From: Numida meleagris
Lineage: Eukaryota; Chordata; Aves; Galliformes; Numididae
DNA: 64,000 nucleotides
Direction of reading: 5' to 3'
Assembly (NCBI RefSeq): GCF_002078875.1
Contig: NC_034411.1
Coordinates: 50,731,695 to 50,795,694 of the forward strand
Numbering within the stretch: the first letter of the stretch is position 1; every line of letters starts with the position of its first letter. Shown here piece after piece: positions 53,560 to 64,000 of the stretch. The translations under genes and the position numbers were made by a program. Under the pieces are notes generated by a model. That model was not told where the DNA came from. It saw only the letters and a program-made list of their open reading frames with translations, and searched no databases.

Positions 53560-53830
53560 CTCTCGTCCTTGAACCGCAGACCTCGGCCATGATGGAAGGA
53601 GGCCGGCTGCCAGCCCTGAGCTAGCACTGCTGCCCGCCCCGGTCCACTCCCCAGCTCCCCATGTCGCACGTGGCCGCGCAGTCCTGGGCTGCGTTGCTGG
53701 GTGCTAGGGCCTGACGCTGTGGGGACCTAGTGGCGGGGCCATCAGCTTCAGGCGGGACCTCCGGCTGCTGGGCCCTGGGGGGCTGCTGAGCCAGCCTTCC
53801 CCCTTCTACCAGGAAAGCTGGTGCTGAGTC
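53560..53830. promoter_or_regulatory. GC-rich, moderately CpG-rich block
   Basis: About 14 CpGs fall in roughly 210 bases (CTCGGCC, CCCGCCCCGG, GTCGCACGTGGCCGCGC), including a CACGTG E-box. The adjacent left flank (53440-53560) is compact, low in repeats and contains AATTAATAAATGAG. Exons and repeats are not evident. It is a possible enhancer or weak island; density is well below that of the 44.1-44.5 kb island. Confidence 0.35.
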
Positions 53831-56800
53831 TCATTGGGAGAATTTATTGTTGGCTCTTGCCGGCGTTTTAGAGACCACTCTGCTTACCCACCTAATAGCC
53901 AAATGCGAGCTAATAGTCTGTACAGGCCATTGAAGCCTAAAATCCTGCTAATTCCTTCCTCTAATGAATAATCCTCCATCTCTGTATGTGCCTTGACTGC
54001 AGAAGGACTGATTATGAAATTCATTGTAAGGAAAACTTGGAAATCACGCTTTCTGTGACTGGCATTTATAAAGTAAATAATGTCTGCGTATGTACAGTGT
54101 ATGGAAAGTTAAATATCCCAAAAGGTACTCAATGAAAATAAGTGGGATTGTGCAGCTCTTTGCTGTTTACTGGGTGAATCGTTCCTAGTTTAGGGAACAG
54201 ACTGGCAGTTCTGTCTGGAAAGGTCACTTGTCCTAACCCTGAGGAAGGACATTGGACCTGCTGCTGCTGAGCAAGCATATGGATACCTCTAGGGAGCAGA
54301 GCTGCTCCCCGCTGCAGGTGAGCAGGGGGATTCCGAGTGGGACCTGGGGAGTCCCTACTCTGGTTTCGGAGAGCTGCTGCTCTGCTCCGCAGATTATTCA
54401 GAACAGATGTTACCGTGGCATGTTTGGAAGTGTAAGAGGATGGTAAATCTGGTTCATTGGGTTTAAGGAATGCTTCTAAGAAACAGTTATTTCCATTTGA
54501 ATGTTAGAAATGGGAAGAAAATATCTAAGCAACGAAAGCATTGGGGTAGAGTTGTTGCATAAATTATAATGAGCACTAGAGGACACAGGATGTGCTCATT
54601 CCCAAGCTGCATGATTATTTCGTGTTGTGAAGGGTTAGCTTTTCAATTGCAAAGCTTAATCACTTTTCAAATGAATATTTCATAACAGTTATTTTTTCAT
54701 CAAATCTACAACGACTTGCTTATTTTGTGCCTCATGTGGTAGACATTAGGTTTCTGCAGCTTCAAATTCCTTTTATTTCCCCTTTCTTGTTTCTGGCCGT
54801 GGATGGGCTGAAAACCATTCTTTAATAGGTCCTGATGGGTGGCTAATCTTATGGCTAGCAGATAGGAAGAGCCCAGAAAACAAAAATTCTTAAAAGTTCT
54901 AATGTCATTGGTGCCGAGGACAGCTTTTGTGATTGATGTAAAATATTTTGAACTTATTTTAAAATGAAAACACAACTGCTGGAGACCTCTGCCTCTACTG
55001 GTAAATGCTGTTCAGTGATACAGCACAGCTGTAGTACTCATTAGCTTTTGTTCCTGGATGATGAAAGTTATCATAAAAAGACAAGCAGCTGATCACTCTT
55101 AGTACAGCTTCTTCTTTCGAGAGGAGCTGCACGAATGGGATCTGTATGGTGAAGCGTATACATCTGTAATGGTCTGTGTGGGTACTTCAGAATTGTCCTG
55201 GTTTAGGGCATATTTTAGATAGCAAAGCAGTGATGTTCTTGCTCTACTGCATTTCCTTTATACACAGACTTGAGGGAGTTTTTGTAGCTGTGTTACATTG
55301 TCTCACGGCTGCTTTCTAGACCTCCTGAGTGCTTTGGCAGGTAGATGAAAATTAAATAAACTTGGAAGTTTTAAATTATACTAATGGACCAAGCTGGCTC
55401 AAAAATAGGAGATACGCAAAGCTGACCTTAATGCACCCTCACTGCTTTTTCTATTCCCGTATTCAAGAATTCTTTGGTACTCACCTGTCCAGCCTGCTGC
55501 TGAAAATGAAAATGTGTTTTTCTTTGAAGTACGCAATAAAAGAAATATTTATAAAAATATCAAGTGTTGTTTTGACTAGACGGAATACTTATTCTTTTTG
55601 TCTAGCTATTTTATTCGCATACCTTACAATATATTTCATTGTGCACTTTGAAGCATAGAAAATAAAGTAGTTCTAGTTCTTCCTTCAAAACAGAAAGAAT
55701 AAAATAGACTTGTTTTATCATTTATACAAGGAACAAGGTAGCCTGGAACGAAGAGTAGTGAAGCGCACCGCGTCTGCACCTGTTTACTGAAACCAGTGGC
55801 CTGAATGTAAGACTGAAGCCCTCAAAGCTGCACTCGGTTGATGTTCTATATAGAAAGGGGGTTTTCCAGTCATACACTGGTCTGTGTGGAGCAGTTATAT
55901 TTGAAATTGAAGCACGTTCAAACCTTTTGAATCTTGAATGGTGTGTTCAGTGGCTGTCATGTCAAAGAGTTGTCTGTCCTGTAATTCCTTGCATTCTGCC
56001 TCCCTCCCCTGCACACATAGTGGAGCCGTTTTCCGGCATGGCCTGCGTTAGTCTTTTTTTAGTCAGGTACAGGACCTATAAATTCATAGTGAAGTCACTC
56101 TCTTCTGTGTTCCTGTAAGTAGGAGGCACTTCCTTCTGTTCACGTGGTTGAAGTTGTCAGTGGGACCATCTTAAAAAGCAGTCTTTTTTTTTCCTGTTCG
56201 ATTCTCAGTGAATATAGAAACCTGTGAAAAATTGGCTACTTTTTTGATCAGTTTACAGTCCATACCATTAAACTTTGTTACTAAAGGCCTGCTTTAGAAC
56301 TACTTTCCTTTAACTTTGATTTACAGAATACTGTAAAAGCCACTTCCCTTGTCTTTCAGTAAATGTAGGAAAATATCTTCTATGCTAAGTCCACTTGTGA
56401 TCTCTATTTTTTTCTGTATGTTATGCTGTGTAGTTGTCTGAATTCTTTCACTTTTCTGTTATTTTTGAATTATTTTTTATTTTTGGTTGTGTATATACTT
56501 AAACATTTTGTGTGTGAAATAAGTATCTTTTAGAAGCCACAGAAGCAAATACTTTTCCAGTCAAGCACACAGATATCTGATAAAGGCTTAGGAATTACTG
56601 GCTTTTTCAGGTTTGCATTATGTGGTTGATGGTCATAACCTCAAGTACATAATGTACCATTACTGTATGTTGTCATGCTATTAATTCAGGTTTCTTTAGA
56701 ATTTCAGGTTCTTCAGTGTATAAAACAATCTGTAAAATAGCTGCTCTGCTGTTAGGAATTAGTGTTGTTAGCGCTCTGGTGTTGTAAACAAAGTAGACAG

Positions 56801-56840
56801 TAATCCGTACAGCCTAAGAGGTGGGGAGCTGGCCTCACCA

Positions 56841-57048
56841 GCGCTAGTGAATTTCTTCTCACAACAGTTCTGGAAGGTAGGAACTTGTATTATTGCGTCT
56901 GTTATTACTATCCCTGGTGAGTATCTGTGGCACAAAAAGATGAATTGATTTGCCCAAGGTCAAAGAGGAAGCCTGAGGCAGAGGTGGAATTGTATCGAGA
57001 TACTCCCCATCCCGGTCAGACGCCTGAATCACGCGCCTGTGACTGCCG
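56841..57048 (+). mobile_element. MIR-like core-SINE fossil
   Basis: The order and wording follow the MIR consensus closely: GCGCTAGTG, TTCTCACAACA, GGAAGGTAGGAACT, TGTATTATT, TGTGGCACAAAAAG, TTGATTTGCCCAAGGTCA, GAGGCAGAGGTGGAATT, then a decayed tail with GGTCAGACGCC. MIRs are tRNA-derived SINEs carrying the core domain, active before or around the amniote radiation. They are common in mammals but sparse in bird genomes. It lies in the sense orientation of ARID1B. The core (about 56860-56990) is the best preserved part, and the tRNA-like head is missing. Confidence 0.75.
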
Positions 57049-57329
57049 TTGTTTGGCTGCGTGTCTTGTGGTGGTTCTGAAAGCCTCATTCTGCCTCGGT
57101 GCAATCCTTACCCAGTGTGTGCTTTGTCCTGAATGGAGACACAGTAAAAAATGATTTTTAGGGACCCCAGGTTTAAGTGCTGTCTATTCTTTTATATATA
57201 CAGCTTCTAAAATTATAGGTAGCCGTGCTTTGTTTCATTGAGTAAGTCAGACTGCTGAACATGCAATATAAGCAAAATAGATATATTTTTTAATTAATAT
57301 ATTTCCTCCCCAGTGTTTCTGTGGGAGAG

Positions 57330-57560
57330 AATTCATCATAATAAATGATTAAACTGTCAAAAGAATATTAGCTGCTAGTGGCCAGCTGATCCATTATGTG
57401 CCTTCATGTGCTCGGCGTCATTGTGCTCCGTGGCGAGCAGGGGATGCGGCTGTCCGAGGGGAGCACCACAGTGACCATTAGCAGCTGATTAAAAGGGAAG
57501 CGTATGCAGCGAGGAGCTGCTCGTAAATTGTTGTTCCAGCTGGAGTTTATCTGTGTAACA
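57330..57560. promoter_or_regulatory. Candidate conserved noncoding element
   Basis: This is compact, repeat-free sequence with balanced composition and clustered motifs: ATAAATGATTAAAC, GGCCAGCTGATCC (E-box CAGCTG), GACCATTAGCAGCTGATTAAA, and another CAGCTG-like box at GTTCCAGCTGG. The density of E-box and homeodomain cores is unlike the surrounding intron and typical of vertebrate developmental enhancers. No alignment was available, so conservation is inferred from style only. Confidence 0.35.
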
Positions 57561-59329
57561 GGGCTGCCAGCATCCTTATTTGTTCATTTGGCATCTGAGA
57601 ATGTGTATGTAGTGAAAAGCACTCAGTCATGCTCTGTAATAAATGGCTGCGTGCACACTCACCTTGCATATACTGCGCGTACATGCGCTGCTTATGAGGA
57701 GCCCCGTCCCTCGGTGAGTCCAGGGAGACCAGCACGCAGAGCAGCTGCGTGCGAGCACACATCTTGGCTTGCCCCAAGCTGTAACTGTTCGTGGGCTCAA
57801 AGAAGAGGCTTGGTCTTTCCTGTCCAGGCAGTGAGTGATTTGGCTATGGGGAAATCTGCATGAAGGCTTTGCAGCTCGTGGTCAAAGTAGGTTTTCAATC
57901 ACTAGCCCAAGGCACGCGCTTAATATATGAAGGGCCTTGATGTGGTGCCCCGCTTTGCCACAGACGCTTTTGAACCTCAAAGAAATCTCCTAACGCTATA
58001 GATGTTACAGAACAATAGTGTTGAATGATTTTTTTTTCCTTCATTCAGTATTTATATTCAGTTTCCCTTTACTCTAAAAAGAAAGGACTGAAAAGTTACA
58101 TGAAGTGAATTCCAGTCAAAGGTGCTTAACGTATGTGAAGGAAATGAAGCTTAGATTTCAAGCGGTGATCAATGAAGTATAGTATTGTATGATCATTACC
58201 GAGCAATAAAGCAGGGAAGGAATTATCACAAGGATGTATGTGCCATTCATCATACCTTTTTAATACCTCTTCTTCTTGCTTGCTTTCTTTTTATTGTCTC
58301 CCGTGTTTCATATTCTTTGATCCTATATTTGGTACCAAGTTCCCTCCTCCTTTCTGACATTTTCACCTACTGTTACACAATGCAAGCTCAGAAAGGTACT
58401 TCAGGGGTAGAAAGTCTATATACTATGTGCTTTAAGACTTTGGATAGGATTAAAATACCTTATGCTTCAGGTTTTGCAAATTTTATGAGAAATGCTGCTG
58501 TGCTGCCTTTATTCTGTGTGCTGTCAGAAAGTTAGTGGCTTTGCTGAAGAACAAACGTATTGAAAACAATAAAATGTCAGCATCATATGGTTGCTCTAGA
58601 TTTGCTGTAAGTGAAAAATTATACAGTGTCAAAACATATTGTACCTTATTTGCTGTGGAAGGACAGTGAAGGGATGCATTGGGGTTTCTTTAATTCTGTT
58701 TTCCAGCTTTTCCGCTGCAGCTCTTGGTGCCAAGATAGCCAAATGTTTATCACTGTATATCACGTGAAAGTTGTTTTGAGCTGTGTGTGTAAAGAGGCTT
58801 GAGAGCCTGAGATGAAAAAAATGGATGTTATAATGTCCTCCTATGGCCTCATAGGCCAGCATTCCCCAAAGATTTATTCTGGCACGCTTCTCTCAGATCT
58901 GATACTGGTATTGTCCATCATCAGTCAGTATCTTGGCAACCCTTCTGCAGAGGCAGTGTGGCTAATAGTCATCAATTTAGGGCTTGCAGCATAATCTTAC
59001 GCAATGCAAACTATAAGAAATGTAAATTATTCAACTTTGTTTGGCAATGAGCAAATGCACAGACCTGTTCTGAGAAGGAGTGGTGACTCAGCCATATTCC
59101 TGAATTGATGTATCAGACTTCAGTGACATCCTCAGATTTGACAGCAGGTGTATTAAGGAGAAAAAACAGTGATTTCTCATTTCTGAGATAAATTAGTAGT
59201 TAGCATTATACCCTAGAAGTTTTTCCTTCTGGTAAATAACATTTAAAAGATATTTACAGCATCGTTTCAAGTGAACAGAACTTGGAGGAATCTGTCTTGA
59301 AATGTTCTTAATTAAGATGCTGAGAAATT

Positions 59330-59600
59330 TATTTCAGTGCAATGTGTAGATATTAATCAGCGTCGGTGGAAAATGGGAGCATACGTGATTAGTGATAGTA
59401 TTTTACCTTTAAACCTTGAAAACTGCTTAAAACGAAACAGTATTAAATCCCTTGTCACTCCCAAACAATATAACACACCATTTTGACTCTCTAATTAACA
59501 AGCCTAATTTGTTAATTTCAAAGGGGAACACAGCAACCTATAAAGGCTCGCAGTACTCTTTTGAAAAGAGCAGCATGGTATAATTAAAATGATCAAGTGG
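59330..59600. promoter_or_regulatory. Candidate conserved noncoding element
   Basis: Contains TATTAATCAGCG, ACGTGATTAGTGATAG, CTCTAATTAACAAGCC, TTTGTTAATTTCAAAG and GGTATAATTAAAATG, a dense set of homeodomain/POU-like cores in repeat-free sequence. Function is inferred only. Confidence 0.3.
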
Positions 59601-60159
59601 ATCTAATTCTGTTTGGGGGGGAGATGTCTTCCCTCGTAAGGTTACTTCAAATTGAATTGGAGTTGGCATATATAGCCTTTAATGAGGTAACATCCCCAGA
59701 TAAAACATCTGACTTGCTGTTTATTTTAGTCTACGTTTATTTGCAGGCTTTTATAGTAAGAGGGCACTGGCTAATGGTCCTACCAACCTGAGTGCAGTTT
59801 CCAGTTCAGCAGTTGGCCTGCTGCGTGGCTTTGGGAGAGCATTATGTTCTCGATTGTAAAATTGGTTTATGTATGTTTCAGATGCATCCATCACTGTGGC
59901 AGTTACGCTCAAAAAAAAGGCAAAGTGCTGAAGGGATGCTCCCCGCGTCCCATTTTTTGGGTGGTGAAAGGTTGGAGCAGCACGCATCCTTCTACTGTTG
60001 CCTTCACTGAGGCACTCCTTGTAACCAGAGTTAAGCTTCAGTCAGATCTGGAACAGAATTTTCATAGTAAATGTTTTCCAACCATATTTTTTTGGGCTAA
60101 TGTAAATTTCATTTTTGTTGAACACCCATCTGACAAAACGTTGCCATTCATTTAGGAGC

Positions 60160-60470
60160 TGATACTACCTGGCTGGGGGTGGGCTTTGGGGGCTGGCATG
60201 TTGGCTCCATTATTTGTTGGCTTAATCCTCCTCTGGCTTGGATTAATGAGTAAATATCATTCTGGGCTTTAAAATTCTATGAATACAATTCTGTCTGTTC
60301 TATTTTAAAAAGAAAAATGCATAATCTGGGTAGCTCCGTAATAAATGCCCTATAGGTTGACTACAGTAGGAGGTTCCTTGTTTTCTTTTAGCTCTTCTGG
60401 GTGTTTTATCTTATAAAACCCTCTAATAATAAAGCTATATGAATTCTCAGCTTATTATTCATTTTCCTTA
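60160..60470. promoter_or_regulatory. Candidate conserved noncoding element
   Basis: Opposed bicoid-type sites (GGCTTAATCC and TTGGATTAATG) lie within about 30 bases, followed by ATGCATAATC and repeated CTAATAATAAAG-type strings. There is no repeat and no exon. Function is inferred only. Confidence 0.3.
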
Positions 60471-61989
60471 GTGTGTCACAAAGGAGGCATTAAAAAGACT
60501 GGCATTTTACAGTAAACCATGGGGTGAAAAGACTGAAGTTTCTCCGGTAAAGGGTCCTTGTGATCAGTGTACGCAGCAGGCTGGCAGGGAGTGGGAGATT
60601 GGAGTGAATGGCAGCGTCCCTCTTGTTCCCAAGCGGAGCTTCGCGCCTGCCAACCCACCCACATACAGGCACCGTTTTGACCTGTCCACTGCTGGAGCGG
60701 GTGGGCTGTAACTGACAGAGTGGAGTCCTGAGGAGGCAGCAGCGAAGGCGCAACAGTGCCTGCCTTTCCAGCTCAGTGGTTGTTTTGTTTTGTACAGAGA
60801 GGCAGTGCTAATGTTGCAACTGGTTGGTATCACCTGGGAGAGCAGAGGTTAATGTTTCAAAGGAGGAGGAAAAGCTGTTTGTATGTAAGTGACATTGAAA
60901 GGACATATGAATATTTTAATACCCGTGGTCAAGGCCAGCGGGTTACACGACACGCACATGTTCCATTTTGGCTGGACCCCTTCTGAGCTGCAGTTGTCTG
61001 AATGGTGGAGATGTAACAGAGGCCTACATTAACACACACACCGTAATGCTCCTCGCTTCCTTTGCAGATGTGCATAGTAAAACTGCCATGAGAGAAGGGA
61101 CAAGAAAGAGTTTGAAAAGATGTATAGCCTTGTGCCATAATCTTCTGATTGAGAGATTGTTGCCTGCGATGTCTGAAGGCATGGTAAACCAACACTGTGC
61201 TGCTGAGGCGGGCTGGCAAATGCCTGTCGTCAGAATTGCCAGCATCTGTAAAGGCTTCAGGGTTGTTCCTAATATTTTTGCGTCTGTTGATCTTAAACAA
61301 TGTTAGCAGCATTTGTGACAGGAAACAAATCAAGAGTAAGCATGAAAAGGAACACTCCTGCTTATGCATTATTTTTCTTTCCTACCTTGCTTTTATTGTA
61401 TTGCACTCAAGAAGGACGCATTTAACAAAGCAATGATTCTGTCTACAGCATTCTGAAATAATTACCTTCCCACTGCTCAGTAAAAAGCTGGAATAGGTAG
61501 CTGAAGTAAAACAAAAATAAGTTGGGAGAATATCAGTAAACATATCTCATATGCCTAGCCTGCATCCATCAGCCACTTATTACAAGCCTTTGATGTCCAG
61601 TGTTTTCCAAATTATTTATGTAAAATACTTGAAAGGAAAAGGACAACAGTTGAACAGAGATGGAAAGTACAAATTATGAGACAGAAATGTATTTTTTTAA
61701 AAAGCATATAAATTAGAGATAATGTGTAGTGGATTTATAATACAGTTGTAGATCTGTAATTTAGTGTAATGTAATTATTTGTGCATTCTATATTTTTTCA
61801 TTTCTTGTGTGCAAATGGATGTAGATAATAGCAAGAGTAATGTTCAGAACTCTACTACTTAACAGCGTGAAGCTTGCAATTGTTGGTAGGAAAAATGTGG
61901 TGTAAAACAGTGGATTACACAAATGTTTGAAATCTTTTTTTGTTTCTTTAACATGTCTAGCAACTACTGAGCCAACTAAGTAGAAGCCT

Positions 61990-62190
61990 TTACCCTCCTA
62001 GGTCAGATTCCAGCAATGTCTTGTTGCTTTTATAGAATAATGCCATACGGCAAACTGACTCAGCTTTAAGCACTGCATATGGTCCCGAGGGGAGAAATTA
62101 CCCATCCAAATGACGGGTGGATGGCAGGCAGGCAAGTTGGGATGTAGCTGCAGCGTGCTCATATTCTGTTTCACTGGGGTTGCAAACATT
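61990..62190. promoter_or_regulatory. Candidate conserved noncoding element
   Basis: Balanced-composition, repeat-free block with ACTGACTCAGC (AP-1/MAF-like TGACTCAGC), GCATATGG (E-box CATATG) and CCAAATGACGGG. It stands out from AT-rich neighbours. Evidence is composition and motif style only. Confidence 0.25.
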
Positions 62191-63109
62191 CAAAACAGCT
62201 ACTCAGTGTGTTTGAATTTGATCCTCGTAACAGTAAGGAGCATAAGGGGACTGGAAATAAAATAAGAACAATAGCTATTTATCTTTACACTGCTTCTGTG
62301 GAGTACTTTTGATACGTTGAAGAGAATTAATGTATTTTGGTATGGTTTATTTCATTTTCCAGGGTGGATCTGGTAAGTGAATGAAAATCAAATGCAATTA
62401 TAATAGCCTAGTTCTCTTTCCTGAATGAAGTTTGGTTTGCTCATATTAACTCATATGTCAGTAGTTGCGTAGTTCACACGAGTCAAAGTCGGTTTACAGT
62501 AGCTACGAATTGGACTTTATTTTCTCATACTCAAGGTTTTCTTGGGAATCTAAACAGCTGTAAGAATTAAACAGTTGAGTTTTAATCTACATTAAATGAG
62601 TAGACTAGCAGAAAGTAAATTTACATCTTCTGTGCTTTTAAAATTTTAAATGTTTGGGGGGAAAAATCAGTTGATTTCACATTCCTATAATGTAGATCAT
62701 AATTGCCTTGAAATCAGAGTCAAGCCTGTAGTGTCATTTGATTAGTTTGTTAGCTAAAGCACATACATGGTAGCTGCTCCGCAGTCTCAAAGTGCTCACA
62801 CGCTATTGGTTGTCCTTGCTGTTGGTTTATTTAAAAATAACTGTTGGACCTTCTACCTGTATGATTACAATTTGGATGAGTGAACAAGGAGGTTACTGGT
62901 CTAAGGGATGATACGCTTCAGACAGCGACAGTTGGTGTAGGACTGCTGCGAGAGACAGGGCTGAGACCTCAACTGTGGTTGATTCCTCACCAAGAAGGCG
63001 ATGAAGCTGCTCCAGGAGGGCTGCCATTTGCTCTTGGGTGCAAATTGGTTGCTCTTGGGGTGGCTTTTCCCTCTCTGTTTTATGCTCCATAGCCCCGCAC
63101 TCACATCTC

Positions 63110-63310
63110 ATTCCTGGAGTAAACCCTCGTGAGGCCGTGAGACGGACTGTGCCTGGTTCCCCCCTGTCACAGGCGCAACTGCTTCTTTCAGCTAATCTCG
63201 GCTTTGAGGAGCAGTTTATTGAAGAACCAATAGGTTGCTCCATTTTACTTGCATGCATTTTAATTTCCTGCTCATCCAGTTTTGATTTTTATAGCCAGCC
63301 ATACTGACAA
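63110..63310. promoter_or_regulatory. Candidate conserved noncoding element
   Basis: Repeat-free block containing an inverted CCAAT box context (GAACCAATAGG), TTGCATGCATTTTAATTTCC and CAGCTAATCTCGG. The block overlaps a minus-strand open frame (62893-63258) for which I find no homology. Regulatory status is inferred only. Confidence 0.25.
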
Positions 63311-64000
63311 GTGAAATCCTTGGTTTCAGTTGCACAGGTAGCAATGTTGACTACTCCCAAAATCTTGGAAAATGTAAAAGCTGCAGAGTACTGTCTGTAC
63401 TGTCTCAGGTTTCTAAGAACTTCTCTGCAAGTGACAGTAGTGCTGAAATACTAGAGTTCGCATCATCCTAATCTACTGAAGGGACAGTATATGATATGCT
63501 ATTTATATTGCCTTGGTTTTTAGCTAGAAAAAGACTTTTTGTGTTTTATGTGTGATGTGGACTACTGATCTTGGCAAATCCTAGAACTAACTGAGAATGA
63601 AGATATTTCAGTTTGCAAAGATTTGTACAGAAACGGGATATTTGGAGGTATTATAGGGAGTAGCACAGGTTTTAGTGCAACTTGAGCCGTTATCATATTC
63701 ATAGTCTTGATTTAGTAGCTGAAGCATGCTGGGAGCTTTATGAATAAATGGATCTAACTGAAAAAAAAGATTATACATCTGGACTAACTTTCTGTTTTCA
63801 CTCTTTATGAAGGTAACAAATTTTTCCCAAATTTCATATGTCGTTTCCTGTGAAATGAGCAAATTTATGAAATAATTTCATTGTATGCAAAGTAGATTTT
63901 TAAGTGATTCTGTTCAGAGCAATATTGTTTGTAAGCAGAATCTTCTACCTACTAAAGTGTCAAAACCAGGCAACGATAATCATTTAATGCCCTTTTTTCC

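Larger units (their letters stand above)
33445..64000 (+). other. ARID1B: Partial downstream intron of ARID1B
   Basis: Starts with GTAAGA at 33445; the acceptor is beyond the window, so the intron exceeds 30.5 kb. No CR1 copy was recognised in it. It contains the CpG island at 44141-44463, palindromic repeat fossils near 47.0 and 51.9 kb, a GC-rich block at 53560-53830, a MIR fossil at 56841-57048 and several candidate conserved noncoding blocks between 57.3 and 63.3 kb. I see nothing in the intervening stretches (for example 33.5-40 kb, 41-44 kb, 48-51.8 kb) beyond ordinary intron. Confidence 0.85.

Noticed and set aside
58840..58857. Small inverted repeat CCTATG-GCCT-CATAGG
   Set aside because: A 6-bp stem with a 4-base loop is expected by chance many times in 64 kb, and there is no longer arm that would suggest a microRNA precursor.

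Overview
This is intronic bird DNA. Exons make up only 252 of 64,000 bases. Two exons on the + strand, at 14577-14717 (47 codons) and 33334-33444 (37 codons), encode a Gln/Tyr-rich stretch followed by a conserved segment that I recognise as ARID1B, the AT-rich interaction domain subunit of the BAF (SWI/SNF) chromatin-remodelling complex. Both exons have canonical AG/GT borders, start and end in phase 0, and read through in one frame. They lie in the low-complexity N-terminal half of the protein, upstream of the ARID DNA-binding domain. No other coding exon could be recognised. The rest is an upstream intron of at least 14.6 kb, a complete intron of 18.6 kb, and a downstream intron of at least 30.5 kb.

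The avian assignment rests on the repeats. The dominant mobile element is CR1, the typical bird/reptile LINE, with octamer-like 3' ends and no L1 or Alu. Four minus-strand CR1 pieces are present: 4041-4465, 4506-5476, 10948-13140 and 20577-20868. The last looks like a fairly young galliform-type 3' end. The others are old and broken, and two keep recognisable endonuclease (EN) coding sequence without a recognisable reverse transcriptase (RT). A chicken-like galliform is my best guess, but the sequence alone does not fix the species.

The downstream intron is the richest region. It holds a compact CpG island (about 44141-44463) with a perfect 14-bp palindrome resembling an RFX X-box and a GC box, which makes it a candidate internal promoter or enhancer. 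It also holds two fossils of a palindromic repeat (46997-47039 and 51832-51899), a well preserved MIR-like SINE fossil (56841-57048), and several homeodomain-site-rich blocks between 57 and 63.3 kb that look like conserved noncoding elements.

I found no tRNA, rRNA, CRISPR array, endogenous retrovirus or complete second gene. No novel multi-gene system is visible. The best leads are the internal CpG island, the RT-less CR1 copies, the MIR and palindromic fossils, and the two frame-preserving exons.
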